From G963662605 sp963662605 (GTDB taxonomy: Bacteria > Bacteroidota > Ignavibacteria > Ignavibacteriales > Ignavibacteriaceae), in NCBI GenBank assembly GCA_963662605.1, contig OY759785.1:2170001-2234000 (forward strand): a DNA stretch of 64,000 nt, given 5' to 3'. Shown here piece after piece: positions 43,086-51,800 of this stretch (positions are counted from its first letter, which is position 1; every line of letters begins with the position of its first letter). The translations under genes were made by a program, and so were the position numbers. The notes beneath the pieces were generated by a model. That model did no database searches. It worked only from the letters and a program-made list of their open reading frames with translations, and was not told the DNA's origin.

Positions 43086-45599
43086 CTACATTATCTGGTC
43101 GAGTGAGATATAATCCTTAACATAGGCGGGAATCCGGTCACGCCATTCTTTGGGTACGGCTTTGTAGTCTTCCATGGAAAATCCCGAGGAGACATAGAGA
43201 TCAGTCAGCCTGCCGTTATCAATAATGTCACGGATATTTTTATCGGAGGCATAAGCCTTGAAGAAGTATTGAATGGCCACGATGGATTCCGCACTGCCGG
43301 GTTTTTGGTCGAGCACAAATTTCTCGAATTCCTCATCGAGCAGCTGCTCTTTGGATTTTATATACGGAATAATTTCGTATATATGTTCAAGTATCTCACG
43401 CACGGTGATTTTTCTATCAACGCCAAGAGCTTTACGCAGTTTTTCCAGCGTGAAAAATTCTACCGGTTTATTGAAGACGTTGGTATTCAGATAATTAATT
43501 ACCTGTTCCCAATTGCCTTCGTGCACCTGAGTTGTAACGAACTCATCGTTCTTAATTTTATCAGCAAACTTATTGAAGAACATGCGGTCAATCCTCATGC
43601 CCTCATAACCGATTTCTTCTGTTTTGATATTCGCAACAAAATCCTCATCCGGATTTCGATAGCCGAGCGGCGGGGGTGGCGGAGGAGGCTGCGGCCCGGG
43701 ATGATGCGTGAATTTCGGCAGTTTTATTTGCTCATCATAGTTGAATTTTTCTTCGAAGTATTCGCAGTTGGCAAAATAATCGAACAAGTAAAATACTTTT
43801 TTATCCGGCTCAGCGATATTCAGAAAATCCTTATCGCCGCGGTAATCTATGAGGAAGTTATGTTTTCTCGTACCGCGTCCTTTTATTTGTACGAAATCGG
43901 AAGGGGAGAATATCGGCCGCATCAGGCACAGGTTGAGAATGTCGGAACAGTCGTAACCGGTTGTCATCATGCCGACGGTAACGCAGACACGGGTCTTCGA
44001 TGTTTTATATTCTGGGATAAAATTACCTGAACCGCCGAGAACATTATTCCTAAAATTAATGGTGCACTGTTGCGCATCAGGAATAAGTGAGGTAACCTGC
44101 ATGGCAAAATCGGAGTTGTATTTTCCGGGGAACATCTTCATGGCGAGTATGTTCAGTTCCTGCACAAGTTTAGCGGCGTGGTTCTGGCTCACCGCGAATA
44201 TAATCGTTTTGCCGATTTCTCCGGTTACCGGATCACGCAGCGCATGTTTCAAAAATGTTTCGCAAAACACTCTGTTGGTATCTTCGGAGAAAAACTTTCT
44301 TTCAAAATCTTTTTGCTTGTAGATTTCTTCATCTTCCTGCCCCTCTGGATTCAAAACGGGAACAGCATAACCTTCATCGGATAAAAGCTGGGTCGTTACA
44401 TCCGTGCGGACATCAAACACTTTCGGGTTAATTAGGAAGCCTGCCTTTACGCCGTCAATAAGTGAGAACCGGTAGGTCGGACTGCCGGTCTCGCATCCGA
44501 ACGTGCGGTATGTATCAAGCAAAATGCGCCGTTCAATATCACGTATGTCATCAATCTTGCTTGAATTTTTCAGGTAGTCTTTCGGTGTAGCAGTGAGTCC
44601 TAATTTATATCCGAAGAAATACTCAAACAGTGCACGGGCATTTCCGCCTATGGAGCGGTGCGCCTCATCGGAAATGATAAGGTCGAAATCTGTTTGGGCA
44701 AACAGCTTCATGTACTTGTTATCGAACAGAAGCGACTGCACGGTGGTAACGACAATTTCAGCATGCCGCCAATCGTCCCGGTTTTCTTTATAGACGATGG
44801 TTTTATAATCGTTGCGGAGATATTCGATGAAAGCGTTCTTTGCCTGCTCCTCAAGCTCCAAGCGGTCAACAAGAAATAGTACCCGCCGGGCGTTGCTTGT
44901 CCGTAAAAACAATTTAATGACTGCGGCAGCTATCAGGGTTTTACCGGTTCCCGTTGCCATTTCAAAGAGGAATCTTGATTTGTTCTCCTGCACTGCATGC
45001 TGAATTGATTCAACGGCTTTCCGCTGATAATCGCGGAGAAATTTTAATTTATTTTTCGCGATGAACTCACCACGTTCAGACTCATTGATCCACGCGGCAT
45101 TGATCTGATAGTTCGGGAACTGAGTCCGGGCTACATAATCATTTTCTATCTTTTCTGCAGTCAGTCTTTCAGGCTTCGGATTGAAAGATTTGTAATCAAC
45201 TATTTTTTCAGGTGAGGGGAATTGAGTGATAAGATACGGGTTACCTTGTTCGATATTCCAGAAATAATGCAGGTTGCCGTTGGATAGAATAACAAAGCGG
45301 CAGTTTTGGGATTTCGCGTAGGCACGCGCCTGCTCTTTGCCTATGAGAGGCTCTTTGTTCTCTGCTTTTGCTTCAAGTATGATGATGGGGAATCCCTTGG
45401 AATCTAATAAAAGAAAATCAACGAATCCATTTGATGAGTGCTCGAAGTTTTCCCCGAGTTCATCGCAGACGGTTTTGGTTATTTTGACATTGTTTTCAAG
45501 GCTGATATTCGCTCTTCCGTGATCATCGTCAAAGAAACGCCATCCGGCGGCTTCCAATAGCCGGTTTATCTTAATTCGTGCCTGAGCTTCTTTTCCCAA
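43086..45599 (-). CDS. hsdR: Type I restriction enzyme HsdR subunit (EcoEI-like)
   Basis: 837 residues. The N-terminal PD-(D/E)xK nuclease domain shows Asp61 and E76-AK78 in FVDFLLLDSKGFPIIILEAKAEN. The SF2 helicase motor follows: ATGTGKT (215-221), DEAH (311-314), TATP (in LGLTATPKDYL), and GMMTTGYDCSDILNLC with QIKGRGTR. A poly-Pro stretch (GPQPPPPPPPLG) and a helical C-domain that binds the methylase end it. Start is TTG at 45599, with AAGGGAAC 7 bases upstream. It is first in the operon, whereas many type I systems have hsdM first. Confidence 0.93.
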   Translation of the reverse strand: MGKEAQARIKINRLLEAAGWRFFDDDHGRANISLENNVKITKTVCDELGENFEHSSNGFVDFLLLDSKGFPIIILEAKAENKEPLIGKEQARAYAKSQNCRFVILSNGNLHYFWNIEQGNPYLITQFPSPEKIVDYKSFNPKPERLTAEKIENDYVARTQFPNYQINAAWINESERGEFIAKNKLKFLRDYQRKAVESIQHAVQENKSRFLFEMATGTGKTLIAAAVIKLFLRTSNARRVLFLVDRLELEEQAKNAFIEYLRNDYKTIVYKENRDDWRHAEIVVTTVQSLLFDNKYMKLFAQTDFDLIISDEAHRSIGGNARALFEYFFGYKLGLTATPKDYLKNSSKIDDIRDIERRILLDTYRTFGCETGSPTYRFSLIDGVKAGFLINPKVFDVRTDVTTQLLSDEGYAVPVLNPEGQEDEEIYKQKDFERKFFSEDTNRVFCETFLKHALRDPVTGEIGKTIIFAVSQNHAAKLVQELNILAMKMFPGKYNSDFAMQVTSLIPDAQQCTINFRNNVLGGSGNFIPEYKTSKTRVCVTVGMMTTGYDCSDILNLCLMRPIFSPSDFVQIKGRGTRKHNFLIDYRGDKDFLNIAEPDKKVFYLFDYFANCEYFEEKFNYDEQIKLPKFTHHPGPQPPPPPPPLGYRNPDEDFVANIKTEEIGYEGMRIDRMFFNKFADKIKNDEFVTTQVHEGNWEQVINYLNTNVFNKPVEFFTLEKLRKALGVDRKITVREILEHIYEIIPYIKSKEQLLDEEFEKFVLDQKPGSAESIVAIQYFFKAYASDKNIRDIIDNGRLTDLYVSSGFSMEDYKAVPKEWRDRIPAYVKDYISLDQIM

Positions 45600-45678
45600 C
45601 GTTTGTTCCCTTAGTGTAACTACAAATATAGAAAAAACCTGAAACAGAGTAAAATCCGTCGTGCTATTATATTAAACC

Positions 45679-45706
45679 AAAAAGCAGTCCGGGGGGACTG
45701 CTTTTT
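45679..45706. terminator. Bidirectional terminator between pectate lyase and hsdR
   Basis: AAAAAGCAGTCC and GGACTGCTTTTT arms around GGGG, with A- and T-runs. It ends the pectate lyase unit on the minus strand. The stem is closely related to those at 56505 and next to the tRNA-Ser gene. Confidence 0.88.
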
Positions 45707-45757
45707 AGATTGGAGATGATATCATACCGTGAACAAAGTATGAAATCAATAGGAGTT

Positions 45758-48700
45758 CTATTTGAGAAGTAACAGTTTCTTTATTTGTTTTTGCTGTCCG
45801 CTTTCGAGGCAGTAGAAATATACACCGCTGGAAAGATTTGCCGCGTTAAACCGGACGGTATGTAATACTCCGGATTGCAGTCGTTCATTGATGAGCGTTT
45901 TAACTTCACATCCAAGAATATCATAAATCTTCAGAGTTGTCAGCCCGTCTTTTTCGAGTGTAAAAGTTATAGTAGTACTCGGATTAAATGGATTGGGGTA
46001 GTTTTGAGCAAGTGAAAATTCATATGGAATTTGTTTAGTGGTATTACTTTTTACGTCTGTCATGTTAGAGTACTCGAATGCTCCAAGATCAGGTGCGGTA
46101 CCCTCGAATAAAATACCTTCTACCGGTGTACCTGCATCAATCAGTTTTGTATTGCCTTTTTTAAGGTGCATAAATGCTACATTCGGAAGGGAGCCGTCGG
46201 CAGCTCGGGACCCGCGAACACCTAACGTATCAACACTGAGATAGTCAGATGCGGACGTGAGGTAATCGCAGGTGGTTTTAACTCCACCGATCATTTCACA
46301 TGGTGCGTATTGTGAATCGCCGGCAGGTAAACCGTCCCAAACCGCAACGTTATTTGTATGAATGAGTTGTTTGCCCGGAGCAAGAATTGTTCCGTCAATT
46401 CTGTAGGTATAGTGACTCTTATTGCCGGTATAAGGTTTTGCAAATCCCGTGCAATTAATGAGAGTCATGCTGCCCTGATTATGATTCTGATCGAATCCTT
46501 TTTGTAAATTATCAAACGCGAGGCAGCGATTTAAAATCATATTATGTCGTTCATCGTAGCTTCCGGCACCTCCGAGTTTAAAACCGTTTCCGTTTCCTTT
46601 ACCGGCTGATCCGTCTTTCAAGAAGCCGTTCATAAACGACCAGCAATTTATAATGGTTGTTGTAATGTTATCGGGGAAGCCATTATCAGCTGTTGTCAAT
46701 AAACCGTCCCAGCCGTCATCTGAATTCTGCCAAGCACGGCAGCCATAAAAGTAGTTGCCTGTGCCGACAGTCAATTTCGGAGCGAAACCATCCGCGTCAC
46801 CCATATCAGGGTCGCAATTGTAATAGGAATCGCAGTTGATGACACGATTATTTTCTGCAAGGTTTTTCAACTGCAAACCGGTATCGCGATTTTCAAGGAA
46901 GGTGCAGTTTTCTATCGTGTTATTATGTGCTTCGTCAACCCGGTCTTTTACATCGGTGTATGTACCGCCGGTAGGTTTGTTCCGTTCAATCAGCATACCG
47001 TTATCACCGGCACCCTTAACATCAAGACCGTAGAAATGCCAATAGCTGCCGGATAATCGGATACCCTGATTTGAGTCGGCCAGTACCATAGATGAAAAAT
47101 CCAATAGTGCCCGTTCACCGTTAAGGGTTGTGACAAGAATGCCGCCGCCGTCTGTTGTTCCGCTTTTATTGATATTCACACGCAATGTATATGTGTATGT
47201 CCCACCTTTCATGTATATCGTATCGCCGGGTGCAACATTATCAACTGCTTTTTGCAGGGAGTAGTAAGGTGCAAGGGCAGAGCCATCTCCCGAAACATCA
47301 CTTCCGTATGGCGAGGCGTATTTTGATGTAGAGGCTAATGTAGTAAAGGATAATTCCTCTCCGTAGACAGTTCCGGCGCTATTTGTTACGAAAGCCCGGA
47401 CATAATATTTTGTAGAACTGTGCAGATTTCCAATGATGCAATTGAATGCGCCGGCACTATTACCGGCAAGTACTATCCGGTCTGTTGCATTAGGATTTCC
47501 GGTAGTGTTTATGCAAACGCCGCGAATTACGGGGGCATTACCATCGTCGGTTACATTACCTGCACCGGTCGCTTTATATGAGTAGATTGAAACAGTCTCA
47601 GAAGTTGAGACTGCAGGAAGCCGCAAACTTCCGGTAGTAAGAGTATCAATTTCTCCATAACCGGTACCTGCAATATTTGAAGCATACACACGATAAAAAT
47701 ATTTTGTATCAGGAGTCAGTTTGACTGCAAGGCTCCGGAATGCTCCGGCTTTTACCGTATCAAGAGTTTTGGCATCGGCTGTTGAAGGATTACCTGATGT
47801 ATTCCAGCAAATGCCGCACGCTGCTATCGGTGCACCACCACCATCGGTAACAGTACCGCCGCTCAGAGCAGTTTCAGCGGTAATTGTTGATGCCTGTATT
47901 GTTGCAACAACAGGAATCGTTGCAGGCAGTGTTGTAAATGTATATTCTATACCGTAACCTGTTCCTGACCGGCTGGAAGCATAGGCTCTGTAATGAATCA
48001 GAGTTCCGGCTGGCAGTCCGGTTAATGCACTGGTGAATGCGCCGCTACCGATGCCGTCGAGAGTGACATTATCCGCGACAAGAGGGAATTGGGAAGTACT
48101 CCAGCAGATACCCCGTGCAACAACGGATTTTGTCCCTGCATTACTAACGTTACCGCCGGAAGAGGCGGTATTTTTACCGATACCGGAAGCAATCGTCGTT
48201 TCAACAGTCGGAGCCTGGCCAATAGGGAAAACGGTGACGGATATGTTATCCACGTCCTCATCGCCGTCGCTTTCATTAGCGATTTTTATTCTATTAACAG
48301 AAGCATTTTTGATCAATATAGTGTTGATGTCAATTTTAGATGTCGTATCTGCCTGAAACAACGTCCACGTTGCTCCGGTATCAATCGAAGTATAAATATT
48401 AAGAACCCGGTTTCCTCGTCCCTCCATATAAGTGAGCGCTGTTACTCCATCGGTAAGAACGGGTGTGATTACATACGAGCCGCTTTTTAACATGCGCAGA
48501 TCATATGCCGAACCATCATTTATGTATGCGGGATTTGAACCTTTGTAGGCTTTATAAAAAATCCAAGTTCCTTGGCCGTCAACATTTATCGAAACAGGAT
48601 CAGTTGGACTTGATTGGGGAAATTGTGTGACGTTATTAAATGGTTGAGTCCAATATGCTATCGGGGCATCATCTTCCAGAGTTTTAAATGTAATGAGATT

Positions 48701-49498
48701 CCCGTATTTAACACCAATCGAGCTGACAGCATAAGCCATGACGTAATACGTTGCGCCCGGTGTAAGATTGGTGATTGGGGAACTGAATTGCCCGGTTAAT
48801 TCAGAAAATACTACTTTTGTTGAAGAAGTATCCGGATATCCGGTTGAGTTATAACAAACTCCGGAACTGAGTATCGTTGCGCTGCCGTCATTTGATATTG
48901 TGCCTCCCACAACTGCAGAACGCTGATTAATATTGGTTACTTCGTTGGTTGTTACGGAAACACCGGCTGCACCGGGACTGGTAATCAACATATTGTCAAT
49001 ATATACGCTGCCGTTTGAATTCGTATAGAATTTAACGTACTTAACCGCAGTATCATTAATAGCAACTCTACGCAATGTCCAAACAGAGGGTACATCAAAT
49101 GAATCAACATACGCACTCCAGGTCAATTTATCTTTTGAAGTAGCGACAAAAATTCTTCTACCGCCGCCACTCGGCCTATTAACATAGTATGTAAGAACAC
49201 CTGCGCCATACTGAAGCTTAGGTGAGGTAAGAGCATTTGACTTGGTGGAGATGTAGAGACTGTAAACACCATCCTGAGCCGGTGTTGCCGTACTACGGAT
49301 GTTATTACTGGCGGTAGTCCATGTACCCGTTACTGCATTGATTGCATTTGAAGAGGATGCCGCCGTTGCCCATACGGTATCTTCAAAACTTTCAGGTGTG
49401 TATGAATAAGGTGTCTGTGCGGGCAGGGAACTGCCGAAAATTAAAAAAACAATAAAAACAAAAAGCGTGTAAGCAGAAAAACTGTAGGACTTGTTCAT
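45758..49498 (-). CDS. Large secreted PL9-type pectate lyase with T9SS sorting domain
   Basis: 1246 residues. The signal peptide ends SSLPAQ. Residues about 30-175 and 270-420 are carbohydrate-binding-like sandwiches, interleaved with at least four repeats of about 95 residues of the form GGTISNDG...GVCYNSTG...YYVMAYAVSSIGVKYG. Residues about 745-1140 form a right-handed beta-helix: SPYGSDVSGDGSALAPYYSLQKAVD opens it and DGFAPKLTVGTGNYFYGCRA with NSDDGWDG is the PL9 calcium/catalytic region. The last 85 residues are a sorting domain (NYPNPFNPSTTITF). It should cleave pectate at the cell surface. It has a private terminator. PL9-type bacteroidotal proteins of other specificity exist, so the substrate is probable, not proven. 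Confidence 0.85.
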   Translation of the reverse strand: MNKSYSFSAYTLFVFIVFLIFGSSLPAQTPYSYTPESFEDTVWATAASSSNAINAVTGTWTTASNNIRSTATPAQDGVYSLYISTKSNALTSPKLQYGAGVLTYYVNRPSGGGRRIFVATSKDKLTWSAYVDSFDVPSVWTLRRVAINDTAVKYVKFYTNSNGSVYIDNMLITSPGAAGVSVTTNEVTNINQRSAVVGGTISNDGSATILSSGVCYNSTGYPDTSSTKVVFSELTGQFSSPITNLTPGATYYVMAYAVSSIGVKYGNLITFKTLEDDAPIAYWTQPFNNVTQFPQSSPTDPVSINVDGQGTWIFYKAYKGSNPAYINDGSAYDLRMLKSGSYVITPVLTDGVTALTYMEGRGNRVLNIYTSIDTGATWTLFQADTTSKIDINTILIKNASVNRIKIANESDGDEDVDNISVTVFPIGQAPTVETTIASGIGKNTASSGGNVSNAGTKSVVARGICWSTSQFPLVADNVTLDGIGSGAFTSALTGLPAGTLIHYRAYASSRSGTGYGIEYTFTTLPATIPVVATIQASTITAETALSGGTVTDGGGAPIAACGICWNTSGNPSTADAKTLDTVKAGAFRSLAVKLTPDTKYFYRVYASNIAGTGYGEIDTLTTGSLRLPAVSTSETVSIYSYKATGAGNVTDDGNAPVIRGVCINTTGNPNATDRIVLAGNSAGAFNCIIGNLHSSTKYYVRAFVTNSAGTVYGEELSFTTLASTSKYASPYGSDVSGDGSALAPYYSLQKAVDNVAPGDTIYMKGGTYTYTLRVNINKSGTTDGGGILVTTLNGERALLDFSSMVLADSNQGIRLSGSYWHFYGLDVKGAGDNGMLIERNKPTGGTYTDVKDRVDEAHNNTIENCTFLENRDTGLQLKNLAENNRVINCDSYYNCDPDMGDADGFAPKLTVGTGNYFYGCRAWQNSDDGWDGLLTTADNGFPDNITTTIINCWSFMNGFLKDGSAGKGNGNGFKLGGAGSYDERHNMILNRCLAFDNLQKGFDQNHNQGSMTLINCTGFAKPYTGNKSHYTYRIDGTILAPGKQLIHTNNVAVWDGLPAGDSQYAPCEMIGGVKTTCDYLTSASDYLSVDTLGVRGSRAADGSLPNVAFMHLKKGNTKLIDAGTPVEGILFEGTAPDLGAFEYSNMTDVKSNTTKQIPYEFSLAQNYPNPFNPSTTITFTLEKDGLTTLKIYDILGCEVKTLINERLQSGVLHTVRFNAANLSSGVYFYCLESGQQKQIKKLLLLK

Positions 49499-49752
49499 AT
49501 GAAAACCTTTTTGAAAGTTTAGTATTTTAATAGATGCTCGGTTTATATACCGGATTCATCCATATGAAATAACACGCACCAACCGGAAATCAATTTTATA
49601 AAGTATAATAAGGAAACTGAATAAGTGTAAATAATACACTATTTAAAAATTACATAAGATTCCAATGAAAGTCAATGATTATCTTAGAGCAAAGTCATTA
49701 AGGAAAAGGGGTTCACATGAAAACTTGGTGGCAAAGCAATACTCCGTTGTAT
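49499..49752. other. Upstream region of the pectate lyase gene
   Basis: AT-rich DNA that should contain the minus-strand promoter. A weak palindrome CGGTTTATATACCG (49539-49552) is present but does not match the operator at 2846. Nothing else recognised. Confidence 0.4.
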
Positions 49753-50082
49753 GTCATTCCGGAAAATCTGCCGCTAAAGTATAATATAAGCTTTGATCTG
49801 ACTCGGCTGATTTATCCGTTCGCAGAATGCTGCGCAGAATCCAGATTTGAAAAAGCTTTGAGAAGTATAATTGAGATAAAAGGTAGGGTTAGTTTCAAGA
49901 GCAAAATTGCGGGTTTTCTTGAGCAAATAAGCTTAAAATACAATTCAAAACAACTTTTAAGAGCAGTCTCCCTTTAAGAGATTCTTGAAATGCATTCTGC
50001 ACAGCATTCTGCGAACGGACAAATCTGTCGAACCACGCTATTTAGTTTAGAAATATTTTCGCGACAGATTTTCCGGAATGAC
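49753..50082. repeat. Palindromic element, copy 1 (330 bases)
   Basis: The element is bounded by perfect 18-base inverted ends: GTCATTCCGGAAAATCTG (49753-49770) and CAGATTTTCCGGAATGAC (50065-50082). The right 66 bases are nearly the same as in the copy ending at 54808, and contain a nested hairpin ATCTGTCG/CGACAGAT. An additional palindrome CGCAGAATGCTGCGCAGAATCC lies inside in parts and recurs in reverse at about 49993. It carries no transposase, so it is a REP/BIME-like or MITE-like sequence. Confidence 0.8.
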
Positions 50083-50387
50083 GACTTCTCTCTCTAAAAA
50101 TTTTCGGGTTAATCAACTTTGCCTCTAAAATTTCATTTGAACCGTAAAAGGTCTTGTACGGAAAATAAAGAAAATAGTGGTAAAGCTGAATAGTGAACTC
50201 TCGTTGTGAGCTATCAGTCACAAATGACATATATGACACGATAATCAAGTCAGATAAAATTATTTAATAAAAGCCATAACATTTATTTCGCTAAAAAAAT
50301 AATCAGTGAAAATCCGTGTTACCCGCCCGCATGACTGCGTCAGCAGTCGGGCAGGTCTGTGTCATCCGCGTTCTATTTTTAAAATTA
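50083..50387. other. Gene-free spacer before the tRNA-Ser fragments
   Basis: AT-rich DNA with one strong hairpin at 50325-50352 (GCCCG and CGGGC outer arms, GACTGC and GCAGTC inner arms) inserted in a stretch resembling AATCCGTGT...GTCATCCGCG, a common intergenic sequence of this group. No gene recognised. Confidence 0.45.
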
Positions 50388-50573
50388 AAAAGGCAGTCAT
50401 ATGTGACTGCCTTAAAGCGGAGCCCCTCAATTCTTTGGGAACCAAGAGCGAGATTCTGCGCAGCATCCTGTGGAGAACTCTCGATACCTTTTAAAATGAA
50501 AAAAGGCAGCCATAAATGACTGCCTTAAAGCGGAGAGAGACCCCACTGGGGGAACTCTGGTATTATTTAAAAA
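50388..50573 (-). repeat. Two degenerate tandem copies of the tRNA-Ser 3' end and terminator hairpin
   Basis: Read on the minus strand, two units downstream of tRNA-Ser repeat its 3' end: parts like TACC..AGAGTTC, then CTCCGC, then a hairpin AAGGCAGTCA/TGACTGCCTT with a T-run. The hairpins are at 50390-50413 and 50503-50526, and the true tRNA terminator at 50577-50602 is the third. The T-arm of each remnant is replaced: in one by CCCCCAGTGGGG, in the other by about 55 bases that include ATGCTGCGCAGAATC, also seen in the palindromic element at 49753. Confidence 0.7.
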
Positions 50574-50602
50574 TAAAAAAGCAGTTATAAATAACTGCTT
50601 TT
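50574..50602 (-). terminator. Terminator of tRNA-Ser
   Basis: On the minus strand AAAAGCAGTTA and TAACTGCTTTT arms close a TTTA loop and are followed by a run of T. It starts 4 bases after the tRNA. Confidence 0.85.
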
Positions 50603-50605
50603 CAG

Positions 50606-50694
50606 CGGAGAGAGAGAGATTCGAACTCTCGGTACCGGTTACCCAGTACAACAGTTTTCGAGACTGCCGCATTCAACCGCTCTGCCATCTCTCC
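50606..50694 (-). tRNA. tRNA-Ser (anticodon CGA)
   Basis: 89-base tRNA with acceptor GGAGAGA/TCTCTCC and discriminator G. The D-arm contains AGCGGTTGAATGCG, the anticodon stem-loop CAGT-CTCGAAA-ACTG gives CGA (reads UCG), a long variable arm lies between GTACTGGGTAACCGGTAC, and the T-arm is GAGAG-TTCGAAT-CTCTC. The long variable arm marks a class II tRNA. CCA is not encoded. Confidence 0.97.
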
Positions 50695-50708
50695 TAAAAA
50701 CTTATATA

Positions 50709-50797
50709 GTGCCGCATGCAACCTGAGGAGCCTTGCGACGAAGTCCCGATCCTATCGGGACGCTTTATCCCGCCACGGCGGGACTGCCATCTCTTCC
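50709..50797 (-). pseudogene. Split remnant of a tRNA-Ser 5' half
   Basis: Plus-strand GTGCCGCATGCAACC (50709-50723) and CTGCCATCTCTTCC (50784-50797) match the anticodon-proximal/D-arm part and the acceptor 5' end of the neighbouring tRNA-Ser. They are separated by about 60 bases containing two hairpins, GTCCCGAT/ATCGGGAC and TCCCGCC/GGCGGGA. No 3' half is visible next to it, so it cannot make a tRNA. Confidence 0.55.
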
Positions 50798-50806
50798 TGA
50801 TTAAAC

Positions 50807-51538
50807 TTAAAAAGCGATTTTTGAGACAACAAAAATAAAAAGAAATCCTGACAAAAAAGACAGTATGACTAATTTTTTATGGTGATGGAATATTTCACCC
50901 ATTACAGCATGCGTAGCAAGGAAAAAGAATCCGCCGCTGATGTGTCCCTGAATGATACCCAAAAGCCATGAGTTAGCTTGAAAATGTGCCAAATTGCCAA
51001 CGACAGTTCCGATGATAGTTGTTATCTCAACAAGAAAAACGAATTCAAATATTTTATACTTTCGGTAGTTTGCTCCAGCCATGAGTGATGCTAAAGCTAT
51101 ACCTTCCGGAAATTTGTGAGCAAAGATCGCTGAAAAAATTGCGTTTTTATCAGCTCCGCCGGCGGAAATTGCCAATCCGTCTAAAAACGAATGGAATGAA
51201 AGCGCGGTAAAGAGCAGCATGACGATGTCGGAAAACTTCTTAGTTGTAGTCTCATCAAAATGACTTGCCGAACAGGCAGGGCAGATATGAAAATAAAATT
51301 TATTGATAATCCAGAAAAGCAAATACCCGCTTATTACAGATAATGCTGCTTCGTAAACTTTAATTGCTCCAAGTGATTCAGGGATAAGTATAAGAATCGC
51401 AGCACCTGCAAGCGCTCCTGCGGATAATGAAATAAGCGCACACAGTTTCTCGTGTGTCAGCTTCATTTTAAAAACTAAACCCGCACCGGCAAGTGCCGAT
51501 AAGAAGGATAATATGGACTGAATTAGTGTCGTTGTCAT
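50807..51538 (-). CDS. ZIP-family metal transporter
   Basis: 243 residues with eight predicted membrane segments. The ZIP metal site is formed by HSFLDG (116-121) and HKFPEG (141-146) in the fourth and fifth helices. The loop before them has CPAC at 86-89 instead of the usual His-rich run, possibly a metal-sensing site. It imports zinc or another divalent cation into the cytoplasm. The 262 bases upstream lie between it and the divergent fucosidase gene. Confidence 0.92.
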   Translation of the reverse strand: MTTTLIQSILSFLSALAGAGLVFKMKLTHEKLCALISLSAGALAGAAILILIPESLGAIKVYEAALSVISGYLLFWIINKFYFHICPACSASHFDETTTKKFSDIVMLLFTALSFHSFLDGLAISAGGADKNAIFSAIFAHKFPEGIALASLMAGANYRKYKIFEFVFLVEITTIIGTVVGNLAHFQANSWLLGIIQGHISGGFFFLATHAVMGEIFHHHKKLVILSFLSGFLFIFVVSKIAF

Positions 51539-51800
51539 AAAATTTAGATTAAAACATATAATTTATCGAAAATACCTCACTTATGAAACTTTTTAAGTGT
51601 ATAAATAATTCCCGTGCGTTAAAAGTTACTTTATCCGAATAGATGACGGCAAATGTTGGATTCTGGAATGATAACTGAATGTGCTATCTAAATTTCACAT
51701 TAACGGCGTTGAGCTTCTCAAGAGAACTACTCAGGACTAAATTACTTTACCTGCAATTATCCCTATATTTGAGATGTAAATTGTTGAAAGAGACTCTCAG

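Noticed and set aside
49539..49552. CGGTTTATATACCG as a third operator for T9SS cargo
   Set aside because: Its centre and arm spacing differ from the 20-base operator at 2846, and it has two mismatches as a palindrome.
49717..49977. 86-codon open frame MKTWWQSNTPLYVIPENL
   Set aside because: Most of it lies within the palindromic element 49753-50082, and its residues are translations of the repeat ends. No family resemblance.
50503..50573. A second tRNA gene next to tRNA-Ser
   Set aside because: Only the 3' end and terminator are recognisable; no acceptor partner, D-arm or anticodon arm.
50388..50806. Integrated phage or island at the tRNA-Ser gene
   Set aside because: No integrase, phage or conjugation gene and no clear direct att repeat bounding a gene block.
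51739..51780. Bacteroidota-type promoter (TATATTTG at about 51763) before the fucosidase gene
   Set aside because: The matching upstream TTTG element is not at the expected spacing, so the call was not made.
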